In this document: positions 1 to 8,779 of the stretch, one piece after another
How the letters are laid out: each line of letters starts with the position of its first letter
Position numbering within the stretch: the first letter of the stretch is position 1
Assembly (NCBI GenBank): GCA_913019905.1
Contig: CAJVZD010000032.1
Span: forward strand, 1-48,812
DNA: 48,812 nt
Reading direction: 5' to 3'
Source: an uncultured Cellvibrionales bacterium
GTDB taxonomy: Bacteria > Pseudomonadota > Gammaproteobacteria > Pseudomonadales > Dasaniaceae
Notes under the pieces: generated by a model
The model's input: the letters and a program-made list of their open reading frames with translations, nothing else
Database searches by the model: none
What the model was told of the DNA's origin: nothing
Made by a program: the position numbers and the translations under genes

Positions 1-1
1 A

Positions 2-1249
2 GGATATGCAGGTTGTGGTAAGACTTATGTCATTAATGCGGTTATTGAAACATCAGAGAAGCAACTGGTCGGCCTGACTCTATTGTTACCTTTATTTAGA
101 ACCGTGCAATTAATGCAACAGCATAGGGGACTTTCGTCTGGAGTACTTGGCGGAACGACAACATTTAAAGAGCAGCGCTTATCAAAGCAAAAACAAATTG
201 ACGATGCATGGACTGTTTTAGTTAATACCTTACCACTAACTATTATTGATTCTGAAGAATGGAAAATAATAGAAGATGAATGGGGGGTAGTAAAAAAACA
301 AGGGATGACCTGGTCTGTAAAAGATAATTTTTCGAAGCAGACCGTTATTGTCGATCAATTGTTAATTCTTGCACAAGCCATTGCAGATAGCCATGCCTTG
401 AGCAATCATCCTGATTTAGATACTTTTTATTTACTTGATACAACTATTCATCAACTTGCTTCGACACAAGAGTATTTAGGTCAAACACGTGCTTTTGGCA
501 CAGGCATGCTGGCAGAAAAAAAATCATCTAATCTGCAAAAATTACAAATCAATACGCTAATTGCTCAAGCCAACAAAGCCGTCCATTTACTGCAGCGTAA
601 TCTTAAAAAAACCGCTCTCTATAACCCCTCAATTGAGCAAGTTATTATGGCGTCTTCTCAAGAAACCTTTAAAAATTCACATTATATTTTTGACTTAGTG
701 GAATCTGATATTATTCAAGAACATTACCTTACGTCTCCAGAAGAATTTTTTCAGGTAACTACAGAAGCTATTGATAATACATATGAGGTAATGTACAGGG
801 TATTGCTACCTACCACTGAATCACTCATAAAAAAACAAAATTCAAATGCAACACAGACTCTTATTAGCAGTGCAGTTATTGTTTCGCTGGCATTTTTAAT
901 TATTTTATACTTTGCAATTGGAATTTATATAGCAACGGTTAAAGGCATAGATTTAATTGCAAAGACTACGCTAGCTTTTGCTAATGGTAATTTAAACTCA
1001 CGATTGGCATTAAACTCAAAAAGTGAGCTGAATACTTTAATCAAAAGCTTTAATCATATGGCTGATGAATTAACACGCTTATTTAACATTGAAAAAGAAG
1101 ATAAGGCCCGTATTAATTCAATTATTGATTCAGCTCATGATGCCTTAATTCAGATAAACGCAAAAGGTGAGATTACTGGTTGGAGTCATCAGGCGGAAGA
1201 TGTTTTTGATGACTTTAAAATTCCATTTTGCGATGAGGAATGCCGGTGA
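2..1249 (+). CDS. Truncated membrane sensor protein (periplasmic sensor, TM, HAMP, start of PAS); 5' end outside the window
   Basis: The frame is open from base 2, so the gene enters from the left and its true start is not seen; the TTG at 83 is only the first internal candidate. The visible part has a helical region with a QQHRGLSSG motif typical of periplasmic sensor domains of kinases and diguanylate cyclases, then a hydrophobic segment at about 860-950, a HAMP domain at about 950-1080 and the first strands of a PAS domain (IINS to GWSHQAEDVF). After about base 1209 the protein stops resembling PAS and the frame ends at a TGA lying in sequence that belongs to the opposite-strand dioxygenase gene. 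The output domain (kinase, GGDEF or chemotaxis) is therefore lost. The segment is clearly AT-richer than what follows. It is a broken gene; its original output is unknown. Confidence 0.7.
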   Translation, partial: GYAGCGKTYVINAVIETSEKQLVGLTLLLPLFRTVQLMQQHRGLSSGVLGGTTTFKEQRLSKQKQIDDAWTVLVNTLPLTIIDSEEWKIIEDEWGVVKKQGMTWSVKDNFSKQTVIVDQLLILAQAIADSHALSNHPDLDTFYLLDTTIHQLASTQEYLGQTRAFGTGMLAEKKSSNLQKLQINTLIAQANKAVHLLQRNLKKTALYNPSIEQVIMASSQETFKNSHYIFDLVESDIIQEHYLTSPEEFFQVTTEAIDNTYEVMYRVLLPTTESLIKKQNSNATQTLISSAVIVSLAFLIILYFAIGIYIATVKGIDLIAKTTLAFANGNLNSRLALNSKSELNTLIKSFNHMADELTRLFNIEKEDKARINSIIDSAHDALIQINAKGEITGWSHQAEDVFDDFKIPFCDEECR

Positions 1250-2167
1250 CGGGCCTGGGCCCCAGTAGTCATTCATATCGCCGAGACCACAGTCCTGGGC
1301 TTGATGCTGCTCATTTACCAGATCAGTGTCGGTCCAATGTTCATGGATAACCCCGAAAGGACTCTTCCAATAGTCGAATATCTGACCGCCCAGTAAATGT
1401 CGTCCGATGCCCCAGACATTTTTCCGTTTGCGGCGCTTTAGGTATTCATGTCCTGACATCAAATCATCGAGGTTACCGACTTCGAAAGCGATGTGTTGAA
1501 CCCGGATGGCCTCATCAAGAGCAAACTGGAATCCTACGACATGGTGATCAACATATTCGTCGCCTCGATCGAGCCTTGAGAAAACCATTTGTGGCGAGCC
1601 GTCTGGTAAGCGAACTGCATCGGAAATCGTCAAACCGAAATGCTCGTGATACCAGTGATAGACGGTTTCAGGTTGCGCGCTTTCCAGTACCAGGTGACCA
1701 ATTCGCCTGATGTGAGAAGGGCCTCGATCAATTGCGGGTAACAAGCCCACACGTTCGCGTTTACCATTCATATTGAAAGCATGAGCGGGTGCTGCCTCTA
1801 AAGCTTCTAGCGAGCTGCGACCGTGGCAAATCTCGACTTGCATGCCCATAGGGTCTTTTAGTCTCACGACTTGACCGCCGCAAGGGCCGTCCAAAGGTTC
1901 GATGGCCGATGCGCCATCGAGTGCCGCTATTTTTTCTAAGTCTTCAGCATTATCAGCTTCAAACGCGATAGCACTCACATCGCCATTGCCCTGGCTCAAT
2001 ACGTAGCAGGTGGGTTCTGGGTTGGTGCCTCGAAAATACACGGCCTCATCGGTGCGCTCAGCAACCGCCAGGCCAAATTCAGTTAAGAATTTTTCCGCTA
2101 CAGCTTTGTCGGGAGCTCGGACACGCACGTAGGCAAGTTGTTTAACCTTGATAAGGGGTTCCGTCAT
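1145..2167 (-). CDS. Two-domain VOC extradiol ring-cleavage dioxygenase, C-terminus replaced
   Basis: Type I extradiol dioxygenases cleave catechols next to the hydroxyls using Fe(II) held by two His and one Glu. Two VOC halves are visible (about 5-115 and 150-285). The expected ligands are H158 (RIGHLVL), H225 (QHIAFEV) and E276 (VIHEHW), and the region around GRHLLGG...SPFGVIHE resembles the family signature. The ATG is supported by an upstream AGGAGA. Recognisable dioxygenase sequence ends near YWGPGPSPAF; the last about 30 residues are read antisense through the AT-rich sensor gene, so the native stop is missing. The active site lies before the break, so activity may survive. It lies beside a TetR gene and a divergent FAD hydroxylase, fitting meta-cleavage of a hydroxylated aromatic. 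The exact substrate cannot be read from sequence. Confidence 0.85.
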   Translation of the reverse strand: MTEPLIKVKQLAYVRVRAPDKAVAEKFLTEFGLAVAERTDEAVYFRGTNPEPTCYVLSQGNGDVSAIAFEADNAEDLEKIAALDGASAIEPLDGPCGGQVVRLKDPMGMQVEICHGRSSLEALEAAPAHAFNMNGKRERVGLLPAIDRGPSHIRRIGHLVLESAQPETVYHWYHEHFGLTISDAVRLPDGSPQMVFSRLDRGDEYVDHHVVGFQFALDEAIRVQHIAFEVGNLDDLMSGHEYLKRRKRKNVWGIGRHLLGGQIFDYWKSPFGVIHEHWTDTDLVNEQHQAQDCGLGDMNDYWGPGPSPAFLIAKWNFKVIKNIFRLMTPTSNLTFCVYLN

Positions 2168-2209
2168 TGTGAGATCTCCTATTGATTCGATTGGCTGCCG
2201 CTTCGTTCG

Positions 2210-2857
2210 CTAGCCGTCCTGGTTCAAATACGTTTTGAAAACGCTCGCGACCTGTTTGGTTGCTCGCGCTGGCGTCAAGCCGAGTAGCCGCAAAACTGCC
2301 TCGCAAGTCTGGATGATGGTGTCATCGCTAATTTTAGCATCGTAGAGTAGGGCAGCCTGGATTAGGGCTAAATGTTGGTTGACCAGTAGTAAGTTGATTT
2401 CAATGTTGAAATGTCCCTGCTCGATGCCGATCTCCAGGTCCTGGCGAAAGTATTGAATCATGTCCGAATGCATCTCTGGCACAACAGAAGCGCCGTTTAA
2501 CAAGACTTCAATCCATTCAGGTTCCTGTCGCGCAAATTGCAGAAGTTTTGCCGTGGCTAATGCAACCCTGGTAGGTCCATGAGCGATGTCTTCCATTTCG
2601 GTATTGATGCGTCCAGTCACTTTGACCGCAATTCCATATGCGACATCACGGAGCAGTTCGTCTTTGGTTTCGTAGTAGTTGTAGAAGGTGCCGTTTGCCA
2701 TGTCAGCATGATTGGTAATGTCGACAATTCGCGTGGCTTCAAATCCCTTGGCTGAAAAAACGCTGATAGCGCTATCCAATAGAGCGCCCCTGGTTCTCTC
2801 ACGTTTCTTTTTGCCGGTGGTTTGGTCGCGAAATAACTTATGAACTTTTGACGACAC
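2210..2857 (-). CDS. TetR/AcrR family transcriptional regulator
   Basis: The N-terminal helix-turn-helix is clear (GALLDSAISVFSAKGFEATR, then DITNHADMANGTFYNYYETK), the standard TetR DNA-binding domain of about 50 residues, followed by an all-helical ligand-binding domain; about 215 residues is normal for the family. I chose the GTG at 2857 because an AGGAAA ribosome binding site precedes it; an ATG at 2908 gives a longer product but would extend into the divergent gene's leader. The gene sits between the dioxygenase (42 bp downstream, same strand) and the divergent FAD monooxygenase operon, so it probably represses both and responds to an aromatic substrate or intermediate. The ligand is unknown. 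Confidence 0.88.
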   Translation of the reverse strand: MSSKVHKLFRDQTTGKKKRERTRGALLDSAISVFSAKGFEATRIVDITNHADMANGTFYNYYETKDELLRDVAYGIAVKVTGRINTEMEDIAHGPTRVALATAKLLQFARQEPEWIEVLLNGASVVPEMHSDMIQYFRQDLEIGIEQGHFNIEINLLLVNQHLALIQAALLYDAKISDDTIIQTCEAVLRLLGLTPARATKQVASVFKTYLNQDG

Positions 2858-2997
2858 GATGACGTTTCCTGATGAACTTTGAATGCAATTTAACGAATAA
2901 GTTGACATTTGGCAAGAAAAATGAGGAAATCCTCAAAAATGAGACTAAGCTCAATAATAAAGTTAGCCTAAAAAAGATTCAACGGGTGAGGCGGTAT

Positions 2998-4656
2998 ATG
3001 AATACAGAAACGAAATCAAAAGTGTTGGTTGTGGGAGCTGGACCGGTTGGTCAGATGGCCACCCTTTTACTGGCGTGTCATGGAATTCCGTCGTTGCTAA
3101 TCGATAGACGACAAACGACCTTAACGGCGCCAAAGGCTCACGCTGTGAATGCCAGAACCCTGGAAATTTGTGAAAGCGTCGGTGTTAATGCAAGTCATTT
3201 ACGGGAGTTAGGTGCGGCTGCTAATGAGGGCGGTGAAGTGAGATTTGTTAGCACACTCACAGGAACGGAGTTTGGTTGCCTGCCTTATGAAAGGCAGGAC
3301 GACGCGGCCCTCAACGCGACCCCGTTCCCGCTGAGCAATATTCCTCAGCCTGTGTTTGAAGAAGAGCTAATTGCGAAAATCAAACAAGAGCCTCTGATCG
3401 ACTTTCGGCGTGGGCTGGAATGCCGAACTCTGCAACAGACGATTGAATGCGTCGAAGCCACGCTGGTGGAACTAGAAACCGATGAGAGTGAGTCATGCAG
3501 TTTCGATTATGTGATTGCGGCTGACGGCGCTGGTTCAAGAATCCGACAGTCTCTTGATATCGAGATGGAAGGACCTGAGGTGTTATCTAGCTACCTGATG
3601 ATTCACTTTTCGGCCGATTTACGTCAGTTAACTGAGGGACGGCGCGGCGTATTGTATTTCTTATTTGAACCCGAAGTGAACGGCGCGTTGATCGCTTATA
3701 ACCATGCGAAAACCTGGGTGCTGATGCATCCATGGAATCCTGAGGAAGAAAAGCGCGAAGACTATGACGATGAAACCTGCTTGCGTCTGATTGAAAAGGC
3801 GGTAGGCCAGGCATTACCCCAAACCACCATTGAGAATGTCAGTCCGTGGAATATGTCTGCGCAGGTGGCGCAGCAATATCGTCAGGGCAGAATATTCCTG
3901 GCAGGGGATGCAGCTCATCGAATACCACCAGCTGGCGGGCTTGGTTTGAATTCCGGGATTGGCGATGTTCAAAATCTCGCCTGGAAATTAGCCGCTGTGA
4001 TTCGTGGTGAGGCTGGAGAGTCGCTGTTAGAGAGTTATGAAGTTGAACGCCAGCCAGTGGCCAAAAACAATAATGAACAGAGTCTCAACAATGCTGCCAA
4101 GATCTTTGATCTTATAATCGCTTTGCATGGCCTTGAACCGGAAAAAACTGCTGAGCGCTTTGCGGCTGTGTCTGCTAACCCGGAAGCCTATCCAGAGTTA
4201 GCTGAAGCAATCGAGGCGCAACGTCCCCATTTTGATAGTTTTGATCTGCAAATCGGTTATCGCTATTCAAGTTCAGCGATATGCGAACCGGCTGCCATTC
4301 CTGAGATTACTGATGTATCTAACTACCAGCCCAGTTGGGATGCTGGTGCGCACTTTCCGCACCGCTGGATCGAAGTAGCGGATCAAGCAGTGCCGCTGCA
4401 AAATTGGTTTGCGCCAAATCAATTTACTTTGTTAGAAGGTCCCGGCGTTCAGCAACTGGAGGGATGTTTGGGTGCGGCGCAAGTGCAGTTTGGCAAGGAC
4501 TTCAGTGATGCATTGTCATGGCGAGAGTTAACGGGGCTAGCCGACGACGGCGCAGTTTTAATAAGACCCGATGGTCATATTGGTGCCAGATTAGATTCGC
4601 TGACTAAAGAGCGTGCGGAAGCGGCGCTGAATCAAATTCTAGCGAGGGGAGCGTAG
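2998..4656 (+). CDS. FAD-dependent aromatic monooxygenase (phenol hydroxylase / MhpA-like)
   Basis: Class A flavoprotein hydroxylase that would use NAD(P)H and O2 to add a hydroxyl to a phenolic ring. The Rossmann GAGPVG fingerprint is at residues 13-18, the mid-protein DG motif reads AADGAGSRIR, and the second FAD motif GDAAH is at 303-307 followed by PPAGGLGLNSGIGD. A thioredoxin-like C-terminal region, as in phenol hydroxylases, follows. I chose the ATG at 2998, preceded by GTGAGGCGG and placed 13 residues before the Rossmann glycine; a start at 2872 would add an unrelated Lys-rich leader. It is divergent from tetR and starts a tight run with the SDR (2-bp gap) and the sulfatase. Together with the dioxygenase it suggests hydroxylation followed by ring cleavage. 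Confidence 0.88.
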   Translation: MNTETKSKVLVVGAGPVGQMATLLLACHGIPSLLIDRRQTTLTAPKAHAVNARTLEICESVGVNASHLRELGAAANEGGEVRFVSTLTGTEFGCLPYERQDDAALNATPFPLSNIPQPVFEEELIAKIKQEPLIDFRRGLECRTLQQTIECVEATLVELETDESESCSFDYVIAADGAGSRIRQSLDIEMEGPEVLSSYLMIHFSADLRQLTEGRRGVLYFLFEPEVNGALIAYNHAKTWVLMHPWNPEEEKREDYDDETCLRLIEKAVGQALPQTTIENVSPWNMSAQVAQQYRQGRIFLAGDAAHRIPPAGGLGLNSGIGDVQNLAWKLAAVIRGEAGESLLESYEVERQPVAKNNNEQSLNNAAKIFDLIIALHGLEPEKTAERFAAVSANPEAYPELAEAIEAQRPHFDSFDLQIGYRYSSSAICEPAAIPEITDVSNYQPSWDAGAHFPHRWIEVADQAVPLQNWFAPNQFTLLEGPGVQQLEGCLGAAQVQFGKDFSDALSWRELTGLADDGAVLIRPDGHIGARLDSLTKERAEAALNQILARGA

Positions 4657-4658
4657 TC

Positions 4659-5438
4659 ATGGATCTTGGTATTAAAGACAAAAAGGCGATTGTTTGTGCC
4701 TCCTCTCGAGGTCTCGGAAAGGCCTGCGCCATGGCACTTGCGAAGGAAGGTGTTGATGTTGTGATCAATGGTTTACATGAAGATCGACTGCAAGAGGCAA
4801 AGGATGAAATTCTGGCCCTGGGTGGTGGTGACGTCACCGCAGTGTTAGCGGATTTGAATACCGAACAGGGTCGATCAGAGCTCATCGCCGCTTGCCCTGA
4901 GGCGGATATCCTGGTCAACAATAATGAAGGGCCCCCGCCGGGACAATTTGAACAATGGCAGCGAGAGGACTTTCAAGCGGCGATGGAAGCAAACTTTCTA
5001 GCACCTGTTTTTATGATCCAGTCGGTATTGCCTGGTATGAAAACCCGGAAGTTTGGCCGCATTGTAAATGTCACTTCTGCGATGGTGAAATCACCCAGAG
5101 CGCTGATGGGGTTGTCGACCTCTGCACGATCGGCTCTTACTGCGATGTGTAAAGGTCTCTCACAGGAAGTCGCGCCGTTTAATGTCACGATTAACAACAT
5201 GCTGCCCGAACGATTTGATACCGATAGGCAAAAGTTTATGGCCCAGATGGCCATGAAGTTCAAAGACATCACCCATGAGGAAGCCATTGCCGAGATACAT
5301 GAGTCTATTGCGGCCAAGCGCATGGGTTTACCCAGTGAGTTTGGCGATGCTTGCGCCTTTCTTTGTAGCTCTCAGGCGGGTTTTATCTCGGGCCAGAATT
5401 TGCAGTTAGATGGGGGTTCTTATGCCGGGTTGGTCTAG
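4659..5438 (+). CDS. SDR-family oxidoreductase lacking the YxxxK catalytic motif
   Basis: The 259-residue single-domain Rossmann protein begins with the family pattern ASSRGLG for NAD(P) binding and ends with the usual SGQNLQLDGG. The catalytic region differs from classical SDRs: where YxxxK is expected the protein has S-T-S-A-R (in GLSTSARSAL), and the NNAG motif is NNNEG followed by PPPG. A related SDR subfamily with GLSNGARSGL and GGPPPG is known to share this loss, so it is a lineage trait rather than recent decay. The ATG follows a GAGGGGAG site and starts 2 bp after the monooxygenase stop, indicating translational coupling. It may reduce or dehydrogenate an intermediate by a different mechanism, or act as a binding protein. 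Confidence 0.85.
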   Translation: MDLGIKDKKAIVCASSRGLGKACAMALAKEGVDVVINGLHEDRLQEAKDEILALGGGDVTAVLADLNTEQGRSELIAACPEADILVNNNEGPPPGQFEQWQREDFQAAMEANFLAPVFMIQSVLPGMKTRKFGRIVNVTSAMVKSPRALMGLSTSARSALTAMCKGLSQEVAPFNVTINNMLPERFDTDRQKFMAQMAMKFKDITHEEAIAEIHESIAAKRMGLPSEFGDACAFLCSSQAGFISGQNLQLDGGSYAGLV

Positions 5439-5447
5439 GGGTCGCAG

Positions 5448-6923
5448 ATGAAGACGCTCTCGAAAGGATCAGTGTGTTTTGGTTTATTGCTTTGTACTTT
5501 TGTTTTCTCAGACAGAACTCTGGCAGAGCCGCCCAATATTGTATTGATTGTTGCCGATGATATGGGCTGGAAAGATGTGGGTTACAACGGCAGTGAAATT
5601 AGAACCCCAAACATCGATGCCTTAGCCGCGGGTGGTGTCAGGTTGAACAATTTTTATGTTCATCCCACCTGTAGCCCAACCCGCGCTTCTTTGATGACCG
5701 GACAATCACCCAGGCGTCATGGGATTAATCATGCTATCGCTAAGATCTCTGAGGGTAGTTTGCCGCTGTCGCTTAAGTTGTTGCCTGAGTATATGGCTGA
5801 AGCGGGTTATGAGTCCGTGATGGTTGGCAAGTGGCACCTCGGACATGCCACGACTGCGATGCTGCCGATGGCTCGTGGTTTTGAACAAGTTTATGGACAC
5901 TACACGGGTGGTGTCGGCTACTGGGATCATGTTCATGGTGGCGGTTTAGATTGGCACAGAAACGGTAAGGCACTTAGAGAAGCGGGTTATGCCACACACT
6001 TACAAGCTGAAGAAGCAATTCGCTTGATTCGTGAGCGAGATGAACAGCGACCTTTGTTTCTCTACACCGCATTTAGTGCGCCACATTTACCGAACGAGGC
6101 TCCAGCGGAGACGATTGGCAAATACAAAGACATCGAGAATGAAAACCGTCGAATACATGCAGCAATGGTTGATGAGTTGGATCAGGCAATAGGCCAGATT
6201 GTGAAAACCCTCGATGAAGAAGGTATGTTAGATAACACTCTGATCTGGTTCTTGAGTGACAATGGTGGACTCAATCCAGCAGCCATGAGCGATGGGATGC
6301 GGGGTCTCGTATCTAATCTCGTTGCGGTGTTTGACCGACCTTTGCCAACAGATTTTTTAGAGTTTATGCGTCACAACACTGAAGACGGTGGTTCTGACAA
6401 TGGCCCCTATCGACGTGGTAAGGGGGCTTTGTATCAAGGCGGCATCCTGGTTCCTGCTATCGTATCCTGGCCTGGCAGGCTCAAACCGGCATCAGTATCG
6501 AAGCAGATAACAGTGCAAGATGTCTTGCCGACTCTGGCTGATTTCGTGGGTATTCAATTGGATTCCAATCAGCAGTTGGACGGTGGATCACAATCGTTAG
6601 TTTTTAGTGGCGAGACGGATAATGAAACAAAGGATTTTGTCACCGTAAGCCTAGATGGCAATGCTGTGTTGCGTCAACCATGGAAGTTGGTGCTGATTGA
6701 CGGAGAGTCGGAGTTGTACAACCTTGAAGAGGATCCCTACGAAATGCTGAATCGTGCGACGGAGTTTCCCGAGATAGTCGCTGACTTAAGGGACGCCATA
6801 GATCAGATACCTGAAGGTGAAGCCGTTAACCCACCGTTGTTTAGGGTTATGTTGGATATGGATCGGTTCGGCGGTGAGGAAGACCGGGCTCCCTGGGCTG
6901 ATGTGGTGCAAATCGTGCAGTGA
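5448..6923 (+). CDS. Exported arylsulfatase-type sulfatase
   Basis: Hydrolyses sulfate esters in the periplasm or outside. A signal peptide (residues 1 to about 26, ending RTLA) precedes the alkaline-phosphatase-fold core. Metal-binding ADDMGWKDVGYNG begins at residue 36. The formylglycine motif CSPTR is at 75-79, so the enzyme needs a formylglycine-generating enzyme, not seen in this window. GKWHLG and the later DNGG motif (about residue 271) are also intact. At 491 residues it is of usual size. It starts 9 bp after the SDR stop, so it is probably the third gene of the operon with the monooxygenase. This suggests the pathway's substrate enters as a sulfate ester, for example an aryl or sterol sulfate; that is inference. 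Confidence 0.92.
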   Translation: MKTLSKGSVCFGLLLCTFVFSDRTLAEPPNIVLIVADDMGWKDVGYNGSEIRTPNIDALAAGGVRLNNFYVHPTCSPTRASLMTGQSPRRHGINHAIAKISEGSLPLSLKLLPEYMAEAGYESVMVGKWHLGHATTAMLPMARGFEQVYGHYTGGVGYWDHVHGGGLDWHRNGKALREAGYATHLQAEEAIRLIRERDEQRPLFLYTAFSAPHLPNEAPAETIGKYKDIENENRRIHAAMVDELDQAIGQIVKTLDEEGMLDNTLIWFLSDNGGLNPAAMSDGMRGLVSNLVAVFDRPLPTDFLEFMRHNTEDGGSDNGPYRRGKGALYQGGILVPAIVSWPGRLKPASVSKQITVQDVLPTLADFVGIQLDSNQQLDGGSQSLVFSGETDNETKDFVTVSLDGNAVLRQPWKLVLIDGESELYNLEEDPYEMLNRATEFPEIVADLRDAIDQIPEGEAVNPPLFRVMLDMDRFGGEEDRAPWADVVQIVQ

Positions 6924-7018
6924 AAGGGATTGTGTTACGAAGACTAGTAGAAAATAATGTAACGACTATTCCTTAAACCGTCCGCTGCATGCAGCGAACA
7001 ACGTTGGTGGTAGTTTAC

Positions 7019-7189
7019 ATGAATATTGAACCACTTGAACTTAGCTTTGGCGCGACAGTGACCGATGTGAAACTGGCAGCGATTTCTGATGACGACTTCA
7101 CTCAATTATCGAATGCCTGGTTGGACTATGCGCTGCTTATTTTTCCTGGCCAAAACCTAACCAAAACGGAACAGATCTATTCCCTTTGA
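7019..7189 (+). pseudogene. N-terminal remnant of a TauD/TfdA Fe(II)/2-oxoglutarate dioxygenase
   Basis: A 56-codon frame starting at an ATG after GGTGG encodes the opening of a TauD-type protein: FGATVTDVKL followed by DYALLIFPGQNLT, matching the family pattern GA-V-G-DL ... H/Y-LL-FRGQ-LT. It stops at a TGA straight after the first beta strands, so the HxD iron motif and the rest are missing, and nothing downstream before the sulfotransferase continues it. Full-length family members have about 280 residues. It is most simply a gene reduced by deletion. TauD-type enzymes often release sulfite from sulfonates or sulfate esters, which fits its position between a sulfatase and a sulfotransferase. 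Confidence 0.65.
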
Positions 7190-7259
7190 CTAATCTCACC
7201 TTCAAGTGTTATCTATATTGATCGGCAATCAATTATAATATGAACCGGGGTATTCAAAC

Positions 7260-8198
7260 ATGTCCGACCAGCTGCCAAAAGTCACGCGCACCTACAAGAA
7301 CCACCATCTGGATTCAACTCGCTGGGATGAATACCAGCCCAGACCCAGTGATATAATTGTAACCACTTCCTACAAGGCCGGCACCACCTGGATGCAACAG
7401 ATTTTACACGAATTACTCCATGGTACGGCCGATCCAATGCCGGGGTTTCAAGAGGTCACCCCCTGGCCAGACGCTCGATTCCTGCCGATTCCTAAAGAGG
7501 ACCTGGGTCTGTTTCTTGAGAACGTGCCGGGGCGCAGGTTCATCAAGAGCCACCTGCCCTTGGACGGCCTACCCTACTACCCGGAAGTGAAGTATGTGAT
7601 TGTGGGTCGCGATTGCCGCGATGTGTTTATGTCTTTCTTTAACCACTATTCTAACTATACAGACATCGCCATGGGCATGATGAATGCACCGGATATAGAA
7701 GGTGACCAGCTGCCCCGTTGCCCTGAAGATCCTCGCGAACTCTGGCGCGACTGGATTTCTCGTGGCTGGTTTGAGTGGGAATCAGAAGGCTATCCATTCT
7801 GGGCTAATCTCGGTCATACCCAGAGCTATTGGGACTACCGTCACCTGCCCAACTTTTACTTTATTCATTACAACGACATGCTCAATGATTTAGAAGGTTC
7901 CATTAAGAATCTGGCAGAATTTTTGGGAGAGAAACCCAGCGCTGAACATCTGGCGAAAATTGTTGAAAACACGACATTTAAGAACGTCAAAGCCAAGGCC
8001 GCCAAGATGGATGCCGAGGGCGACCCACGCGGCGTCGTATTCAAAGGTGGCGCAGAAGGTTTCTTCTTTAAGGGCACAAATGGCCGCTGGCGCAATGTGC
8101 TGACCGACGCTGACTTGGCGCTATACGAAGATGCGAAAAATCGCGTCCTCACGACAGACAGCGCAAAGTGGTTAGAAGAAGGCGGGACTGTTAGCTAA
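7260..8198 (+). CDS. PAPS-dependent sulfotransferase (Sulfotransfer_1 family)
   Basis: Cytosolic sulfotransferases move sulfate from 3'-phosphoadenosine-5'-phosphosulfate to hydroxyls of phenols, steroids or other alcohols. The 5'-phosphosulfate loop TSYKAGTTW is at residues 36-44, the 3'-phosphate region with GRDCRD starts near residue 116, and the C-terminal FFFKGTNGRWRN matches the conserved RKGxxGDWKN-type loop. KSHLPL carries the usual catalytic-side His. The length of 312 is typical. The ATG is preceded by a GGGG-containing site. It lies alone, 70 bp after the TauD remnant and with a long untranslated stretch behind it. Its closeness to a sulfatase suggests reversible sulfation of the same class of molecule; the acceptor is unknown. 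Confidence 0.9.
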   Translation: MSDQLPKVTRTYKNHHLDSTRWDEYQPRPSDIIVTTSYKAGTTWMQQILHELLHGTADPMPGFQEVTPWPDARFLPIPKEDLGLFLENVPGRRFIKSHLPLDGLPYYPEVKYVIVGRDCRDVFMSFFNHYSNYTDIAMGMMNAPDIEGDQLPRCPEDPRELWRDWISRGWFEWESEGYPFWANLGHTQSYWDYRHLPNFYFIHYNDMLNDLEGSIKNLAEFLGEKPSAEHLAKIVENTTFKNVKAKAAKMDAEGDPRGVVFKGGAEGFFFKGTNGRWRNVLTDADLALYEDAKNRVLTTDSAKWLEEGGTVS

Positions 8199-8779
8199 TT
8201 TCATGTGGTCGGCTAAGAATAGTGCGATAGTGGTTCCTTGGAAATCGTTGTTCGCGTCTAGCGTTCTTTAGCCATAGATGACAGTCAGGTGATGGCGCTT
8301 TTTCACCAATGTAAATCGAGTGGATTGATTATACGCTTTACCGTGGGTGAATAAAAAGCGTTTCGGGAAATCCTTAGCACAGAAGTACATCGTGTTGTAA
8401 TTCGATGTGCAATATTGAGTTCGTATCTTGCGAGTGGTTATAGCGCCATTCACGAAAAACTGCCTAAGAACTATATGATGCCGATTATGAAGAGCTTGCT
8501 CTGACCAAAGAAACAAAGTCCGAGACTTGATAATGAAACAACGTAGCCAAACTGGCTGTTTTCTATCAAAAAGCGTATTGATCGAAAAAATAACAGGGCT
8601 ATCATGGAGTGTGATACCTTCTCGTCCTCATACCTCCTAATTTTAGTATTTATATCGACTTGATTTATGTTTTCCGATTCAGCCAGCAAATCGACATACA
8701 AAAACGACGATAATAGTCGTTCAAATAAGATATGACCCTTTATCGGGAAAAGAATACCCACATCGGAAATCAGTTCATT
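8199..8779. other. Intergenic stretch without a convincing gene
   Basis: About 580 bp between the sulfotransferase and the DUF885 gene. Short open frames exist on the minus strand (8268-8516 and 8471-8761), but they have no ribosome binding site, no recognisable motif and odd composition. I see no tRNA, clear hairpin terminator or repeat. It presumably holds the promoter for the DUF885 gene. Confidence 0.4.

Noticed and set aside
8268..8761. Two minus-strand open frames between sulfotransferase and DUF885 genes
   Set aside because: No ribosome binding sites, no domain-like sequence and overlapping each other; the region is better explained as non-coding.
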